Shown here: positions 38,799 to 46,286 of the stretch, in pieces
How positions within the stretch are numbered: position 1 is the stretch's first letter
Layout of the letters: every line of letters starts with the position of its first letter
Source: Deltaproteobacteria bacterium
Lineage (GTDB): Bacteria; Desulfobacterota; Binatia; HRBIN30; CADEER01
Length of the DNA stretch: 64,000 nucleotides
Direction of reading: 5' to 3'
Assembly (NCBI GenBank): GCA_029262455.1
Contig: JAJCZJ010000055.1
Span: 22,080-86,079 of the forward strand
Notes under the pieces: model-generated
Seen by the model: the letters and a program-made list of their open reading frames with translations, nothing else
The model's database searches: none
Told to the model about the DNA's origin: nothing
Translations under genes and position numbers: made by a program

Positions 38799-39082
38799 TT
38801 TCCGGACTCTCCCTCTTCGCGGCGACCCAACAGCAGATAGCAAGCCAGCCCGGCCGTGAAGACGACTGTGGTCTCGCCAAACGTGTCGAAGCTTCGGTAG
38901 TCAGCGAGGATGGCAGAAACGATGTTTGGGGTCGCGGTGTCCTCGACCGCATTTTCGACAAAGTAGCGCTCGACACCAGTTCGAATCGGGCTGTCCGGAT
39001 TGCGCAGGGGCGGCAATGCGGCGACGGCGTAGAGCAGCAGCCCGCTGAGCAGGCCGAGCGCGAGGTACGCTGGTGGTCTCAA
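38795..39082 (-). CDS. MbhE-like subunit (equivalent of the MrpA C-terminal segment)
   Basis: A 95-aa protein with two membrane helices flanking a conserved loop. The segment VENAVEDTATPNIVSAILADYRSFDTFGETTVVFTA is the hallmark of MbhE and of the C-terminal end of MrpA. It overlaps its neighbours by 4 bp on both sides. Its presence as a separate gene shows that the MrpA tail is split off, as in archaeal Mbh-type operons. Confidence 0.88.
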   Translation of the reverse strand: MRPPAYLALGLLSGLLLYAVAALPPLRNPDSPIRTGVERYFVENAVEDTATPNIVSAILADYRSFDTFGETTVVFTAGLACYLLLGRREEGESGK

Positions 39083-39327
39083 TCCCCCGACCTCCGGCTC
39101 GTGCGAGCGATTGCCATGACGAAGAACACTCCGGTCAATCCAGCGCCGACCGAAGCCTCGGTGAAACCGACGTCGACGGCACCCATATGGGCCATGAGAA
39201 GTGCGGTGAGGAAACTGTAAGCGCTGAGCAGAAATACCGCGGCCAAGAGGTCACGCACATTCAAAGCGGCGATGGCCAAACCGAGCAATGCTGGAAATAG
39301 AGCGAGCGATATCAGATCAATGCTCAT
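39079..39327 (-). CDS. MbhD-like subunit (DUF4040)
   Basis: An 82-aa, three-helix protein. The pattern LRVRD-like ALNVRDLLAAVFLLSAYSFL followed by DVGFTEASVGAGLTGVFFVMAI matches MbhD/DUF4040, which corresponds to a segment near the end of MrpA. The ATG at 39327 overlaps the mrpG stop by 4 bp; sequence further upstream in this frame is not plausible protein. Together with the MbhE-like gene it replaces the usual MrpA C-terminus. Confidence 0.87.
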   Translation of the reverse strand: MSIDLISLALFPALLGLAIAALNVRDLLAAVFLLSAYSFLTALLMAHMGAVDVGFTEASVGAGLTGVFFVMAIARTSRRSGD

Positions 39328-39656
39328 GCTGGATCCGGCGGTTCGACTTGCGGACCAGCCTCGGTCTCGTTGCGCCAGGGGCGAAGTCCCGTGACGAAGG
39401 CGGCGCGGGCGATTGCGTGGGTCGAGGTTGGGTTTGCGATGATAATGAACACCGCGACGAGAACGATCTTGAGCGAGAGCAGTGTCCAGCCTGTACAGCA
39501 AGCGACACCGAGAAGAGACAGGAATGCCCCGAGCGTATCCGCCTTACCGAGCGCGTGCATGCGGCTGTAGAAGTCCGGAAGACGAATATATCCGACGGTG
39601 CCTGCGATGAAAAAGAAGGCCCCGACAAGCATGAATATCGCGCCGATCCAGTTCAT
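39324..39656 (-). CDS. mrpG: Mrp antiporter subunit G
   Basis: A 110-aa, three-helix MrpG. The family motif GTVGYIRLPDFYSRMHALGKADTLG follows helix 1 (longest piece seen: RLPDFYSRMHALGKADTLG). The start is ATG 39656, overlapping the mrpF stop by 4 bp. The C-terminal tail is polar and Pro/Glu-rich, as is common. Confidence 0.93.
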   Translation of the reverse strand: MNWIGAIFMLVGAFFFIAGTVGYIRLPDFYSRMHALGKADTLGAFLSLLGVACCTGWTLLSLKIVLVAVFIIIANPTSTHAIARAAFVTGLRPWRNETEAGPQVEPPDPA

Positions 39657-39922
39657 TGAGACATGTCCTGCCAAGTGAAGTAGCGCGCAACCGCCAGGGT
39701 CACAATGAAGTTCAACAACGCGTAGGTCAGCGCGATGTCCACAAAAGCTCCCGGTCGATCAAAGAGAAGGCCGAGGTAGAGCAATAGGACCGTGGTTTTA
39801 GTGCCGACGACCCCGACCCCAATGATGCGGTCGAAGACGTCCGTACGCAACACCACTAGCCCCAGCGTCAAGATCATCGAAGCGATCAGGAGAGCAGACA
39901 ATGCGCCTACGAGGACCGTCAT
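39653..39922 (-). CDS. mrpF: Mrp antiporter subunit F
   Basis: An 89-aa, three-helix MrpF. The segment RTDVFDRIIGVGVVGTKTTV is the typical loop, followed by FVDIALTYALLNFI. The ATG overlaps the mrpE stop by 4 bp. Order E-F-G matches many bacterial and archaeal Mrp operons. Confidence 0.93.
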   Translation of the reverse strand: MTVLVGALSALLIASMILTLGLVVLRTDVFDRIIGVGVVGTKTTVLLLYLGLLFDRPGAFVDIALTYALLNFIVTLAVARYFTWQDMSQ

Positions 39923-40434
39923 CCAATCGGCTCCAGTGGGCCCATCGCGCGGATGATTCGCTCCTCCATCTCGTATACCGTCGCGGCAACGTCGTCGGCG
40001 TTGACGAGCGCGTGGATCACGAAAACGCGATTGGCGTCGTCGGCGGAACGTACAGTGATCGTCCCAGGGGTTGCGGTAATCGAATTCGCCAGCAGCGTGA
40101 TGCCAGCGTCGGATCGAACGCGCGTCGGAACATGGACGATCGCCGGCTGTATCGGCAGCCGTGGGTCTAAGACGACCCGGGCGATTTGGAAATTGGCGTA
40201 CACGATCTGCCGGAGTAACCAGAACGAGTAGCCCGCGATGCTGAACCAGGGGAGCGTACCCAAGTGGCGGACGATCCCGCGTTCGGAATTATCGCCTACC
40301 ATCTGCAATCTTCGCGCTTGCACGGCGACTGCAAGAGTCGCAATCAAGCCAATTCCCACGTGCTTGAGGTCGAAAATCCCCGATAGGATCAGCCAGAAGA
40401 GAAAAAGAAGTAGCCAGTGAAACAAGGTGCCCAT
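39919..40434 (-). CDS. mrpE: Mrp antiporter subunit E
   Basis: A 171-aa MrpE. Two N-terminal membrane helices (LFHWLLLFLFWLILSGIF and HVGIGLIATLAVAV) precede a soluble domain with LLANSITATPGTITV, the family hallmark. The ATG at 40434 has GAGG 5 nt upstream, so a 21-residue longer start is unlikely. It is the first gene of the 11-gene operon. The 188-bp gap to the divergent tRNA-Asn gene should hold its promoter. Confidence 0.93.
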   Translation of the reverse strand: MGTLFHWLLLFLFWLILSGIFDLKHVGIGLIATLAVAVQARRLQMVGDNSERGIVRHLGTLPWFSIAGYSFWLLRQIVYANFQIARVVLDPRLPIQPAIVHVPTRVRSDAGITLLANSITATPGTITVRSADDANRVFVIHALVNADDVAATVYEMEERIIRAMGPLEPIG

Positions 40435-40622
40435 AGAGGCCTCGGGAGTCCGGCGGCATCTTAACCGGGAATCTCGGACCGTCAAGGCCGCTGCCACAGG
40501 CTGCTGCCCGGCAATGAACGGGCTTTCCGAGAAATGAACGTTTCAATTTGTGGTATCTTGCCGAGACTAGTTCCCTATGGTAGCTCCATCTTCGCGGTCG
40601 GTGACATTCCTCGGCCGCGTTT

Positions 40623-40695
40623 TCCTCGGTAGCTCAGTTGGTAGAGCGATCGGCTGTTAACCGATTTGTCGCTGGTTCGAATCCGGCCCGGGGAG
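40623..40695 (+). tRNA. tRNA-Asn (GTT)
   Basis: A 73-nt cloverleaf. The acceptor arms TCCTCGG and CCGGGGA pair with one T-G wobble, the discriminator is G, and no CCA is encoded. The D-arm is AGCTCAGTTGGTAGAGC. The anticodon loop is CTGTTAA with GTT at 40656-40658. The T-arm is GCTGG-TTCGAAT-CCGGC. A strong terminator hairpin follows. Confidence 0.97.
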
Positions 40696-40851
40696 CTATG
40701 TATGCCCCCACACGAACCAGTGTGGGGGCATATTTAATAGCTGCCGTTTTCGATACGCGACGAGCGGCGACCCGACGAGCTCCACGTGCAGCGGATGTTC
40801 GCGCGACTTGCCGTCGTCCGCGCGGTCTCCGATGAGCGCCACAAAGAGCAT
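40696..40851 (-). pseudogene. Possible gene remnant (faint YciI-like start), no intact gene
   Basis: The 335-bp stretch between tRNA-Asn and osmC has no convincing full gene. On the minus strand a frame opens at the ATG at 40851 with MLFVALIGDRADDG, a protein-like start that faintly recalls YciI-family N-termini. It runs for 51 codons, through the tRNA terminator, to a TAG touching the tRNA end. The last 12 residues are encoded by the terminator and cannot be ancestral. A 13-bp tandem duplication covers the start. It may be a truncated gene; it may also be chance. Confidence 0.25.
40702..40731. terminator. Terminator hairpin after tRNA-Asn
   Basis: The arms ATGCCCCCACAC and GTGTGGGGGCAT pair exactly over 12 bp around the loop GAACCA. 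ATTTAAT follows on the plus strand. It lies 7 nt past the tRNA 3' end and fits a terminator for it. Confidence 0.85.
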
Positions 40852-40873
40852 TCGCGAGCCGAGCATTCGCGAG
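40846..40873. repeat. Tandem 13-bp duplication
   Basis: GAGCATTCGCGAG occurs twice, at 40846-40858 and 40861-40873, with a period of 15 bp. It covers the start of the putative gene remnant and duplicates its ATG. Confidence 0.8.
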
Positions 40874-41029
40874 TCGTGTGAGGGTTCTGATCGGCGCCGA
40901 CATTGCTCTCCACAAGGGAGATTGGGGAGGAGAGCAATCGCCCTTGGGCAATGGCACCGAGCACATGTCGCCGCCGCTGATCGACCGCTGTGGCTTCGCG
41001 GCCCGCATGATGGGAGCGACGAAGTGGCC

Positions 41030-41452
41030 CTATACGAGAACGTTCCTAATACGCACCTCTGAGGTGAGGGTCCGATGTACGGGACACTTGTTCGCGATCT
41101 CCAGGAGGCGCTGGCGCTGCTCGTCGGAGAGCGGACCTTCAAGCTCAATGGAGCGTTCGATCTGATCGATCCGTCCGACCCGTGTCTCGCAATCCTCGCA
41201 GTCGCGGGCATGAATCTTCTCGTGCCGCAGGCGAACTGAGACGCCCTCGAGCGGCCAGCCCTTTCGGTCGGCGTACATTCGAAGCGTCATCGAAGTGCAC
41301 GAGCCGAGCGCGGCGAGCAGAAAATCGTAGGGTGAAGCTCCCGTATCGGCGCCGCCAACGTCGGTGGGCTCGTCACTGATCAACTGATGCGTCCCGACTT
41401 CGATCTTCTGGGCCAACCCGCTCGGTCCACCGCGAACCACTACATCGTTCAT
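41030..41452 (-). CDS. OsmC/Ohr-family peroxiredoxin-like protein
   Basis: A 140-aa OsmC-family protein. The first catalytic Cys is in [20 protein letters not shown], and the second, resolving Cys in [29 protein letters not shown] is typical of the YhfA-like branch. Such proteins reduce organic hydroperoxides. The segment [20 protein letters not shown] carries two more Cys. The ATG at 41452 has AAAGGA upstream. It is a single gene, not obviously linked to the genes on either side. Confidence 0.9.
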   Translation of the reverse strand: MNDVVVRGGPSGLAQKIEVGTHQLISDEPTDVGGADTGASPYDFLLAALGSCTSMTLRMYADRKGWPLEGVSVRLRHEKIHARDCEDCETRVGRIDQIERSIELEGPLSDEQRQRLLEIANKCPVHRTLTSEVRIRNVLV

Positions 41453-41559
41453 GTTCTCGTCCTTTCCCCTCCGAGGGGCTTGGCCCACGTCTCGGTGAAC
41501 ACGAGGTCCCAGCGGCCTGATTTGCGATTAGGTTCGCGCGGCCCGTCGCTGCCAGGCTA

Positions 41560-41976
41560 TCACAGGGGCCGGCGTGACGAATCTTCCGTCGGACCCGGTT
41601 CGTCGAGGTCCGACCTTTCGGTACTGAGCGTCATGCCGCTGCCCTTCGCGTTGGGCCGGCTACGAGCCAACAATGCCGCCGGTGTGCCCTGCGCACTCAA
41701 CTGGCGCAGCGCTACCCGGACTGCTTTCGGCTCTAGGCCGAGTATCTCGCAGACCACCTCAAAGGAGAATACCGATCGAACCTGCACCGAGAATATCCAG
41801 TGATCCGCCTCTTCTCGCGCTCGCTTGTCTGTCCCCAGCAAGGCGCGTATCGCGTCTTCGAGAACGGCCAGCATCAGCGCGCGCGTCCCCGAGAATGGCG
41901 CGGACCGCGATTCTCCCCCGCAAACTCCGACCAGTGCGTCGACATCCTCGCCGACAGCTTGTTGCTGCTTTGGCAT
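41560..41976 (-). CDS. Conserved small protein of unknown function, possible DNA-binding
   Basis: A 138-aa protein. Its core LMLAVLEDAIRALLG...REEADHWIFS...FSFEVVCEILGLEPKAVRVAL resembles a common, uncharacterised family in deltaproteobacteria. In it, 'AVLEDAI' is followed by a W-containing helix and 'FSF..VC..LG.dp..vR..L'. The last part looks like a helix-turn-helix (VCEILGLEPKAVRVALRQL). The tail after about residue 110 is polar. I chose the ATG at 41976 with GGGGGA close upstream. An 8-bp inverted repeat lies 30 bp before it and might be an operator. Confidence 0.6.
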   Translation of the reverse strand: MPKQQQAVGEDVDALVGVCGGESRSAPFSGTRALMLAVLEDAIRALLGTDKRAREEADHWIFSVQVRSVFSFEVVCEILGLEPKAVRVALRQLSAQGTPAALLARSRPNAKGSGMTLSTERSDLDEPGPTEDSSRRPL

Positions 41977-42005
41977 TCCCCCGTTGATCCCCCCGAATCT
42001 TTTTG

Positions 42006-42026
42006 AAAGCTCACTTCGAGCTTTCA
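42006..42026. promoter_or_regulatory. Inverted repeat upstream of the 41976 gene
   Basis: GAAAGCTC and GAGCTTTC form a perfect 8-bp inverted repeat around ACTTC, 30 bp before the start at 41976. It could be an operator or a leader hairpin. Between here and tRNA-Cys (42028-42326) there is no gene; an imperfect hairpin with T and A runs (about 42050-42075) is the only other visible structure. Confidence 0.4.
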
Positions 42027-42326
42027 ACGAGAGACGGAGTTTCGCCAGAGTTTTTTGCCAATCGGCGAAAAAAAATCATGTTGACGGGCAGCCGAGCGAC
42101 TATCAGCCGCTGAAAACACGAGCGCGTAAGCGAAAATCAGGGTTTTCGGGCCTGTGGCGAGGTGGTGAACCGGCCCGACCTGATGGGGCGGGGGAACACC
42201 AAGGCTCGTGTCCCTGATCCTACAACCGAGAGGTGGCGAAAAAAGACCATCCCCGGGGCCCGATCAGACGGCTTGGTCGCGGACTTCGCTTGCAAGAAAA
42301 CTCGCCCGTGACAGGTGATAAAAGAG

Positions 42327-42399
42327 AGGCGGCGAGCGGATTCGAACCGCTGAGTGGAGGTTTTGCAGACCTCTCCCTTAACCACTTGGGTACGCCGCC
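42327..42399 (-). tRNA. tRNA-Cys (GCA)
   Basis: A 73-nt cloverleaf on the minus strand. Acceptor GGCGGCG pairs with CGCCGCC, with discriminator T and no encoded CCA. The anticodon loop has GCA (42364-42366). The T-loop is GGTTCGAATCC. Confidence 0.97.
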
Positions 42400-42548
42400 A
42401 ATCAGAAGGTCTTGCAGCTAACACGCGACGACGACGGCGCGCAAGGTACCGCCGTGGTTGGGGTCAACCGCGTTTCAAATGCGGAAGCACGAACCCGCTT
42501 GCTCAAGTCAGTCGGTCCGGAGGCGCTTCCCGACAACGAATATTTAGG

Positions 42549-42779
42549 CTAGCGGCGCTTCTTCCCTACCCTGCGTTCGACGCCCGCCCCACCGGTCTGG
42601 TAACGGCCGAGGCCTTCGTTCAACAATGCGACGACAACCTCGCCCTTGCCTGCATTCAGAAGATCGACAACGTCGTCGATCCGATCAATCAGATCCACGG
42701 GTACGCGTACCGAAAGTAGTTTCATCGGTACGAGTTCGCTACGCTGCTTTAGGTCCTCTAGTTTTAGATCGCGTTTCAT
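42549..42779 (-). CDS. Small ribbon-helix-helix-like protein
   Basis: A 76-aa basic protein. MKLLSVRVPVDLIDRIDDVVDLL followed by EVVVALLNEGLGRY has the strand-helix-helix spacing of MetJ/Arc repressors (20-residue pieces: KLLSVRVPVDLIDRIDDVV). The C-terminus is Gly/Arg/Lys-rich. It could be an antitoxin or a small transcriptional regulator. No toxin-like gene is adjacent. Two ATG starts are possible, at 42779 or 18 codons later. Confidence 0.6.
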   Translation of the reverse strand: MKRDLKLEDLKQRSELVPMKLLSVRVPVDLIDRIDDVVDLLNAGKGEVVVALLNEGLGRYQTGGAGVERRVGKKRR

Positions 42780-42976
42780 CGGCCCGCCTTCCGGTTTAGG
42801 TTTGAGCCGATGATACTATCGAAATAGGGTCGTCTCACGCAAGGGGGGCTGACACCGGCCTAGTGTTTTCCGTCAAGTCGCCTGTCTTCCCGGAGGTTGG
42901 CGGCGAAATCAGCGCAGCCCATCCCAAGCGCCAGGAAGCACCACGTAGTTGATGGTTAGGGTCAGCTAAATCGCGA

Positions 42977-43555
42977 TTAGGCTACCGCTGCGAGGGACTT
43001 GGCGTCTCGACCGGCGTCTACAATCGCGTCCCAATCGTTCAGACATGGAGCATAGCGGCCTCGGTAATCGCCTCGCCCGCTATGTAACGAGAAAGTTTTA
43101 CCGGTTACGTTGTCCCAAGGGATAACAAAGACGCGGTCTCCACCTTCCAGCTTCGGGTTCATCGCGATACAAACAAAAAAGTCCGTATAGCGGTCCTCGA
43201 GACGGCCGTGGTGATGGAAGTTGAAGTGCCAAGTCTCATATCGATAGTTGTAGCTGCGGCCACCGACGGTCACGCGGTGACGTCTCATGCCCGGATAAGC
43301 CACTCGTAGCGTGACCCGTACTTCTCCGTTGACCAGCATGTCAAAGCTGCTGGACGACGGCATGATCCGGACACTGAGGCCGAGGCGCCGCAAATGCTTG
43401 GCGACTTCTCCCTTCGGGAGTTCGTGTTTATCCACTCTGTTGGCTGCCATACCAACGTTGACGTCTGCATCGCCCTTAATATTCGTACAAGGCGATGAAA
43501 GATCGGCTTGCAATGGGCCATTGGTTTCGATCGCTGCGGTATCGTTGAGGGTCAT
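42977..43555 (-). CDS. Hypothetical protein, weak PD-(D/E)XK nuclease resemblance
   Basis: A 192-aa protein. After a polar N-terminus (about 45 residues) comes LPKGEVAKHLRRLGLSVRI, then SFDMLVNGEVRVTLRVAYPG, RYETWHFNFHHHG, DRYTDFFVCIAMN and DRVFVIPWDNV. The order 'helix, FD-L-V strand, RV strand, DFFVCI strand, VFVIP strand' is that of PDDEXK_5-type nucleases. The usual Gln/Glu-x-Lys is altered to TLRVA, so activity is doubtful. It lies alone between an RHH gene and tRNA-Met, with about 200 bp of plain non-coding DNA on each side. Confidence 0.45.
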   Translation of the reverse strand: MTLNDTAAIETNGPLQADLSSPCTNIKGDADVNVGMAANRVDKHELPKGEVAKHLRRLGLSVRIMPSSSSFDMLVNGEVRVTLRVAYPGMRRHRVTVGGRSYNYRYETWHFNFHHHGRLEDRYTDFFVCIAMNPKLEGGDRVFVIPWDNVTGKTFSLHSGRGDYRGRYAPCLNDWDAIVDAGRDAKSLAAVA

Positions 43556-43762
43556 CGGGACTCACTTTCCGGTATCCGACGTCCGCCGGAATACCACCAA
43601 GTAGTACAAATGCTCCCGCCCAGCCCGATTTTCGCGGCCCAAAGCCCGCTACAGCTAACGGGATCCTAAGGGATGAGATGCCGCGAACGAGATCTTTGTT
43701 GCGTCACTGGGAAAAAAAGTTTCCGCAGCCTTTGATCGAAGGACCCGCGAGGGGGTGAGAGG

Positions 43763-43836
43763 TGGCGGCGGACAGAGTCGAACTGTCGACACCGGGATTA
43801 TGAGACCCGTGCTCTAGCCTACTGAGCTACGCCGCC
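43763..43836 (-). tRNA. tRNA-Met (CAT), elongator type
   Basis: A 74-nt cloverleaf on the minus strand. Acceptor GGCGGCG pairs with CGCCGCC, with discriminator A followed by CC but no full CCA. The anticodon CAT is at 43800-43802. The first base pair G-C and the overall sequence suit elongator Met rather than initiator. A tRNA-Ile (CAT, lysidine-modified) cannot be fully excluded. Confidence 0.93.
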
Positions 43837-43933
43837 GATTTCCCGACCCTACCGTATCCGCCCGGCCCTGTCAGCCGCCCTAGGGGCCACAATCGTTGGG
43901 TTTTTTGGCTGCCAGTCGGCGACTTCGCCGCAG

Positions 43934-44665
43934 CTACGAAGCTGGGTCTGCCAGTCGGACATTCCCCAACCGCGGCGTCAGGTCGGAGGTCGCTACCTGA
44001 TGCGATCTCCGTGCAACCTGATACAGCAGGCCGCTGCTGAGCTCGAGGCAACTCAGCCTGCCGCCATAGACCAATCCCGTATCGAGTCCGATCAGGTACG
44101 GCATCTCGACTTTTACGGTGCGGATCGGCGTGTGGCCGAAAAGGACCGGCCGGCCGAAGTCGTGCGGATGATTGAAGAAGTCCTCCCGGATCCACATCAG
44201 ATCCTCGGGGCGCTGCTGGTCCAGTGCGACTCCCGGACGCAATCCGGCGTGCACGCTCAAGCACCTGCCTAGTTCGGACACCAGTTCGAGGCCCTCGAGA
44301 AAAGCCAAGTGTGCCGCGGGGAGGCGCCGGTACAACTGCGGTTCGGCCACTGGCGCCAGACCATAGCTACGCAGAGTGACGGCGCCTCCGTTTTCTAGGT
44401 ACACATCTCCGAAGTGGCCCTCGCGCCCAGCGAAATCGAGCAACATGTCCTCGTGGTTGCCGCGTAGAAAGATGTTGCGACTCGGCCCCTTGGCGAAGTC
44501 GATCAGAGTCTCGATGACACCTCGGGCATCGGGACCGCGATCGACGTAGTCGCCGAGAAAGCAGACCGTATCGCTGGACGTAGGGGCCAGATAATCGAGC
44601 AGAACATTGAGCTCAACCGGGCAGCCGTGAATGTCTCCTATCGCAAAGATCCGCTGCCCAGCCAT
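43934..44665 (-). CDS. PP2A-like serine/threonine phosphatase (metallophosphoesterase)
   Basis: A 243-aa calcineurin-like phosphoesterase. Metal motifs appear in order: FAIGDIHG (residues 6-13), FLGDYVDRGPD, FLRGNHEDM, VHAGLRPG and LFGHTPI. The set GDIHG-GDYVDRG-GNHE is that of bacterial PrpA/PP2A-like protein phosphatases; diadenosine tetraphosphatase (ApaH) is a less likely alternative. I start at the ATG at 44665, which lies 4 bp after the meaB stop. This makes a two-gene unit with meaB. Confidence 0.88.
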   Translation of the reverse strand: MAGQRIFAIGDIHGCPVELNVLLDYLAPTSSDTVCFLGDYVDRGPDARGVIETLIDFAKGPSRNIFLRGNHEDMLLDFAGREGHFGDVYLENGGAVTLRSYGLAPVAEPQLYRRLPAAHLAFLEGLELVSELGRCLSVHAGLRPGVALDQQRPEDLMWIREDFFNHPHDFGRPVLFGHTPIRTVKVEMPYLIGLDTGLVYGGRLSCLELSSGLLYQVARRSHQVATSDLTPRLGNVRLADPAS

Positions 44666-44669
44666 TTGC

Positions 44670-45653
44670 CTAGCGGTTTCCCTCACTCGCGCGACTGAGA
44701 ATCATTGCAACTAGGCGGTCGTCATTAATCGCCTCGAGGGCCGCACCGTAGGGATCCACCTCGCCGCGCTCGACCCGTCCGAGCAACGAACTCACACTCT
44801 CATCCTCGAGAGCGCGTTCAATACGCCGCCCCAATTCGTCACGCAATACCGCGCGAAATTCCCCTTGCCGACCGGCGGCCCCGCGGGTCGCGGCCTTGCC
44901 ACTTTCCTGTAGATGGCGGCGGTGTTCATCCAGGGCAGAGACGACCTCGGGAACCCCTTTCCCGTCAGTCGCGACGGTCATGAGGACCGGGATTTCCCAC
45001 CCGTCGGGTGGTCGCAGGTGCAACATTTGGTCGAGCTCTGTCTTGATCTTATTTGCCCCGTCACGGTCGGCCTTGTTGACCACAAACACATCGGCGATTT
45101 CGAGAAGCCCGGCTTTCATGGCCTGCACAGTATCACCAGCCTCTGGCACCAAGACCACCGCAACCGTATCGGCCAGTCGCATGATATCGAGTTCGCTCTG
45201 GCCGACGCCGACAGTTTCCACAATCACGATGTCTTTACCGGCCGCTTCGAGCAGCCGTGCGACGTCGCGCGAGGCGCGTGCTAGGCCGCCAACATTGCCG
45301 CGGGCGCTCAACGAGCGGATGAAGACCGAATCGTCGAGGAAGTGTTTTTGCATCCGAATTCGGTCGCCCAGGACCGCTCCGCCCGAGAACGGACTCGAAG
45401 GATCGACGGCGACGATTCCGACACTGCGACCTTGCGCGCGGTAGTGCACTGTCAGCGCGTCCAGCAGTGTCGATTTTCCAGCTCCAGGCGGGCCAGTGAT
45501 TCCGACCACGGCCGCACTCCCGCGACCGTGGATCGCGCTCATGATTTCGGCGGTTTCGGGCTCTCGATTCTCGACGATCGTGATCAGCTTGGCCAGTGCC
45601 AAGCCTTCTCCGGCAAGCATTCTTTCGATTAAATCTTTGGTCGTTGCCCGCAT
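44670..45653 (-). CDS. meaB: MeaB/ArgK-family GTPase, mutase chaperone
   Basis: A 327-aa G3E GTPase. Walker A is GITGPPGAGKSTLLDAL. The switch regions contain VAVDPSSPFSGGAVLGDRIR and ETVGVGQSELD, and the base motif is VVNKADRDG. MeaB loads and protects adenosylcobalamin in acyl-CoA mutases. Here it is 40 kb from the mutase genes (4652-6730), which it presumably serves. The N-terminal helices and a C-terminal dimerisation part are present, so the protein looks complete. It is followed by the phosphatase gene. Confidence 0.94.
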   Translation of the reverse strand: MRATTKDLIERMLAGEGLALAKLITIVENREPETAEIMSAIHGRGSAAVVGITGPPGAGKSTLLDALTVHYRAQGRSVGIVAVDPSSPFSGGAVLGDRIRMQKHFLDDSVFIRSLSARGNVGGLARASRDVARLLEAAGKDIVIVETVGVGQSELDIMRLADTVAVVLVPEAGDTVQAMKAGLLEIADVFVVNKADRDGANKIKTELDQMLHLRPPDGWEIPVLMTVATDGKGVPEVVSALDEHRRHLQESGKAATRGAAGRQGEFRAVLRDELGRRIERALEDESVSSLLGRVERGEVDPYGAALEAINDDRLVAMILSRASEGNR

Positions 45654-45885
45654 TGCGTCCGTTCCCTCCGCCTCACCCGATGTTGTCGATTACCGGCACA
45701 GCTTATCGGGCATCGGTTGATGGTTCTACGTCGGCCCGGCAGTACTGACGCTTAGGGTCTGGCCATTCCAGAGACCCACGGCTGCCTGGTTGCTCCCTCA
45801 TCGGCCCGCTGATAGCGATTTTGCAGGACGAGAACGGTTTCTGCGAGGACCCCCCTCAGCGACGATCTCCAGCTGTGACAGACTC

Positions 45886-46254
45886 ATGACTTCAGCGCGG
45901 TTTTGGAACCACCCCCTTCTTCCCATCGGCATCGTCTTGCTGGTGCTCGGGATCGGCAACTGCGCGATCAGCCGCGCCAAAGTCGCGGAGTACTCGCAGC
46001 GCCTGAGAGTCACTCAAAACGTTGCCAGCACGGACCTTTCTCAGTTCCCAAATCTCGACGGACGCACCAACGCCTCTCTGCTCAGGCGCCTCCACCGAGC
46101 GCCCGCGACGGCGAGCATGGCCTCAGCCAAGTACGACTTCTATGTGCTGGTCGACAACGGCGGTCGCCTCCTGGCGCTCCTCGGACTTGTTTTGGCCGGC
46201 ATCGGAGGGTTTCGTCTTGCCGGCGATCGCCCGTCGCACCCGGCAGCCGGCTGA
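45886..46254 (+). CDS. Small membrane protein of unknown function
   Basis: A 122-aa protein with an N-terminal helix (LLPIGIVLLVLGIGNCAIS) and a C-terminal helix (LLALLGLVLAGIGGFRL). The 70-residue region between is probably soluble and helical (YSQRLRV...LLRRLHRAP). I chose the ATG at 45886; an upstream in-frame TTG gives an unlikely Arg-rich extension. It lies 32 bp before a larger membrane protein on the same strand. No family recognised. Confidence 0.55.
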   Translation: MTSARFWNHPLLPIGIVLLVLGIGNCAISRAKVAEYSQRLRVTQNVASTDLSQFPNLDGRTNASLLRRLHRAPATASMASAKYDFYVLVDNGGRLLALLGLVLAGIGGFRLAGDRPSHPAAG

Positions 46255-46286
46255 GCCAGTTCCAAGTGCTACCAACCAAGTGAGTG

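Noticed and set aside
42233..42421. A 62-aa open frame on the plus strand
   Set aside because: It runs through the tRNA-Cys gene in antisense.
40623..43836. Attachment sites for an integrated element
   Set aside because: The 3' ends of the Asn, Cys and Met tRNAs are not repeated elsewhere in this stretch, and no integrase is seen.
43763..43836. Initiator tRNA-Met
   Set aside because: The acceptor begins with a paired G-C and lacks the mismatched first pair typical of initiator tRNA.
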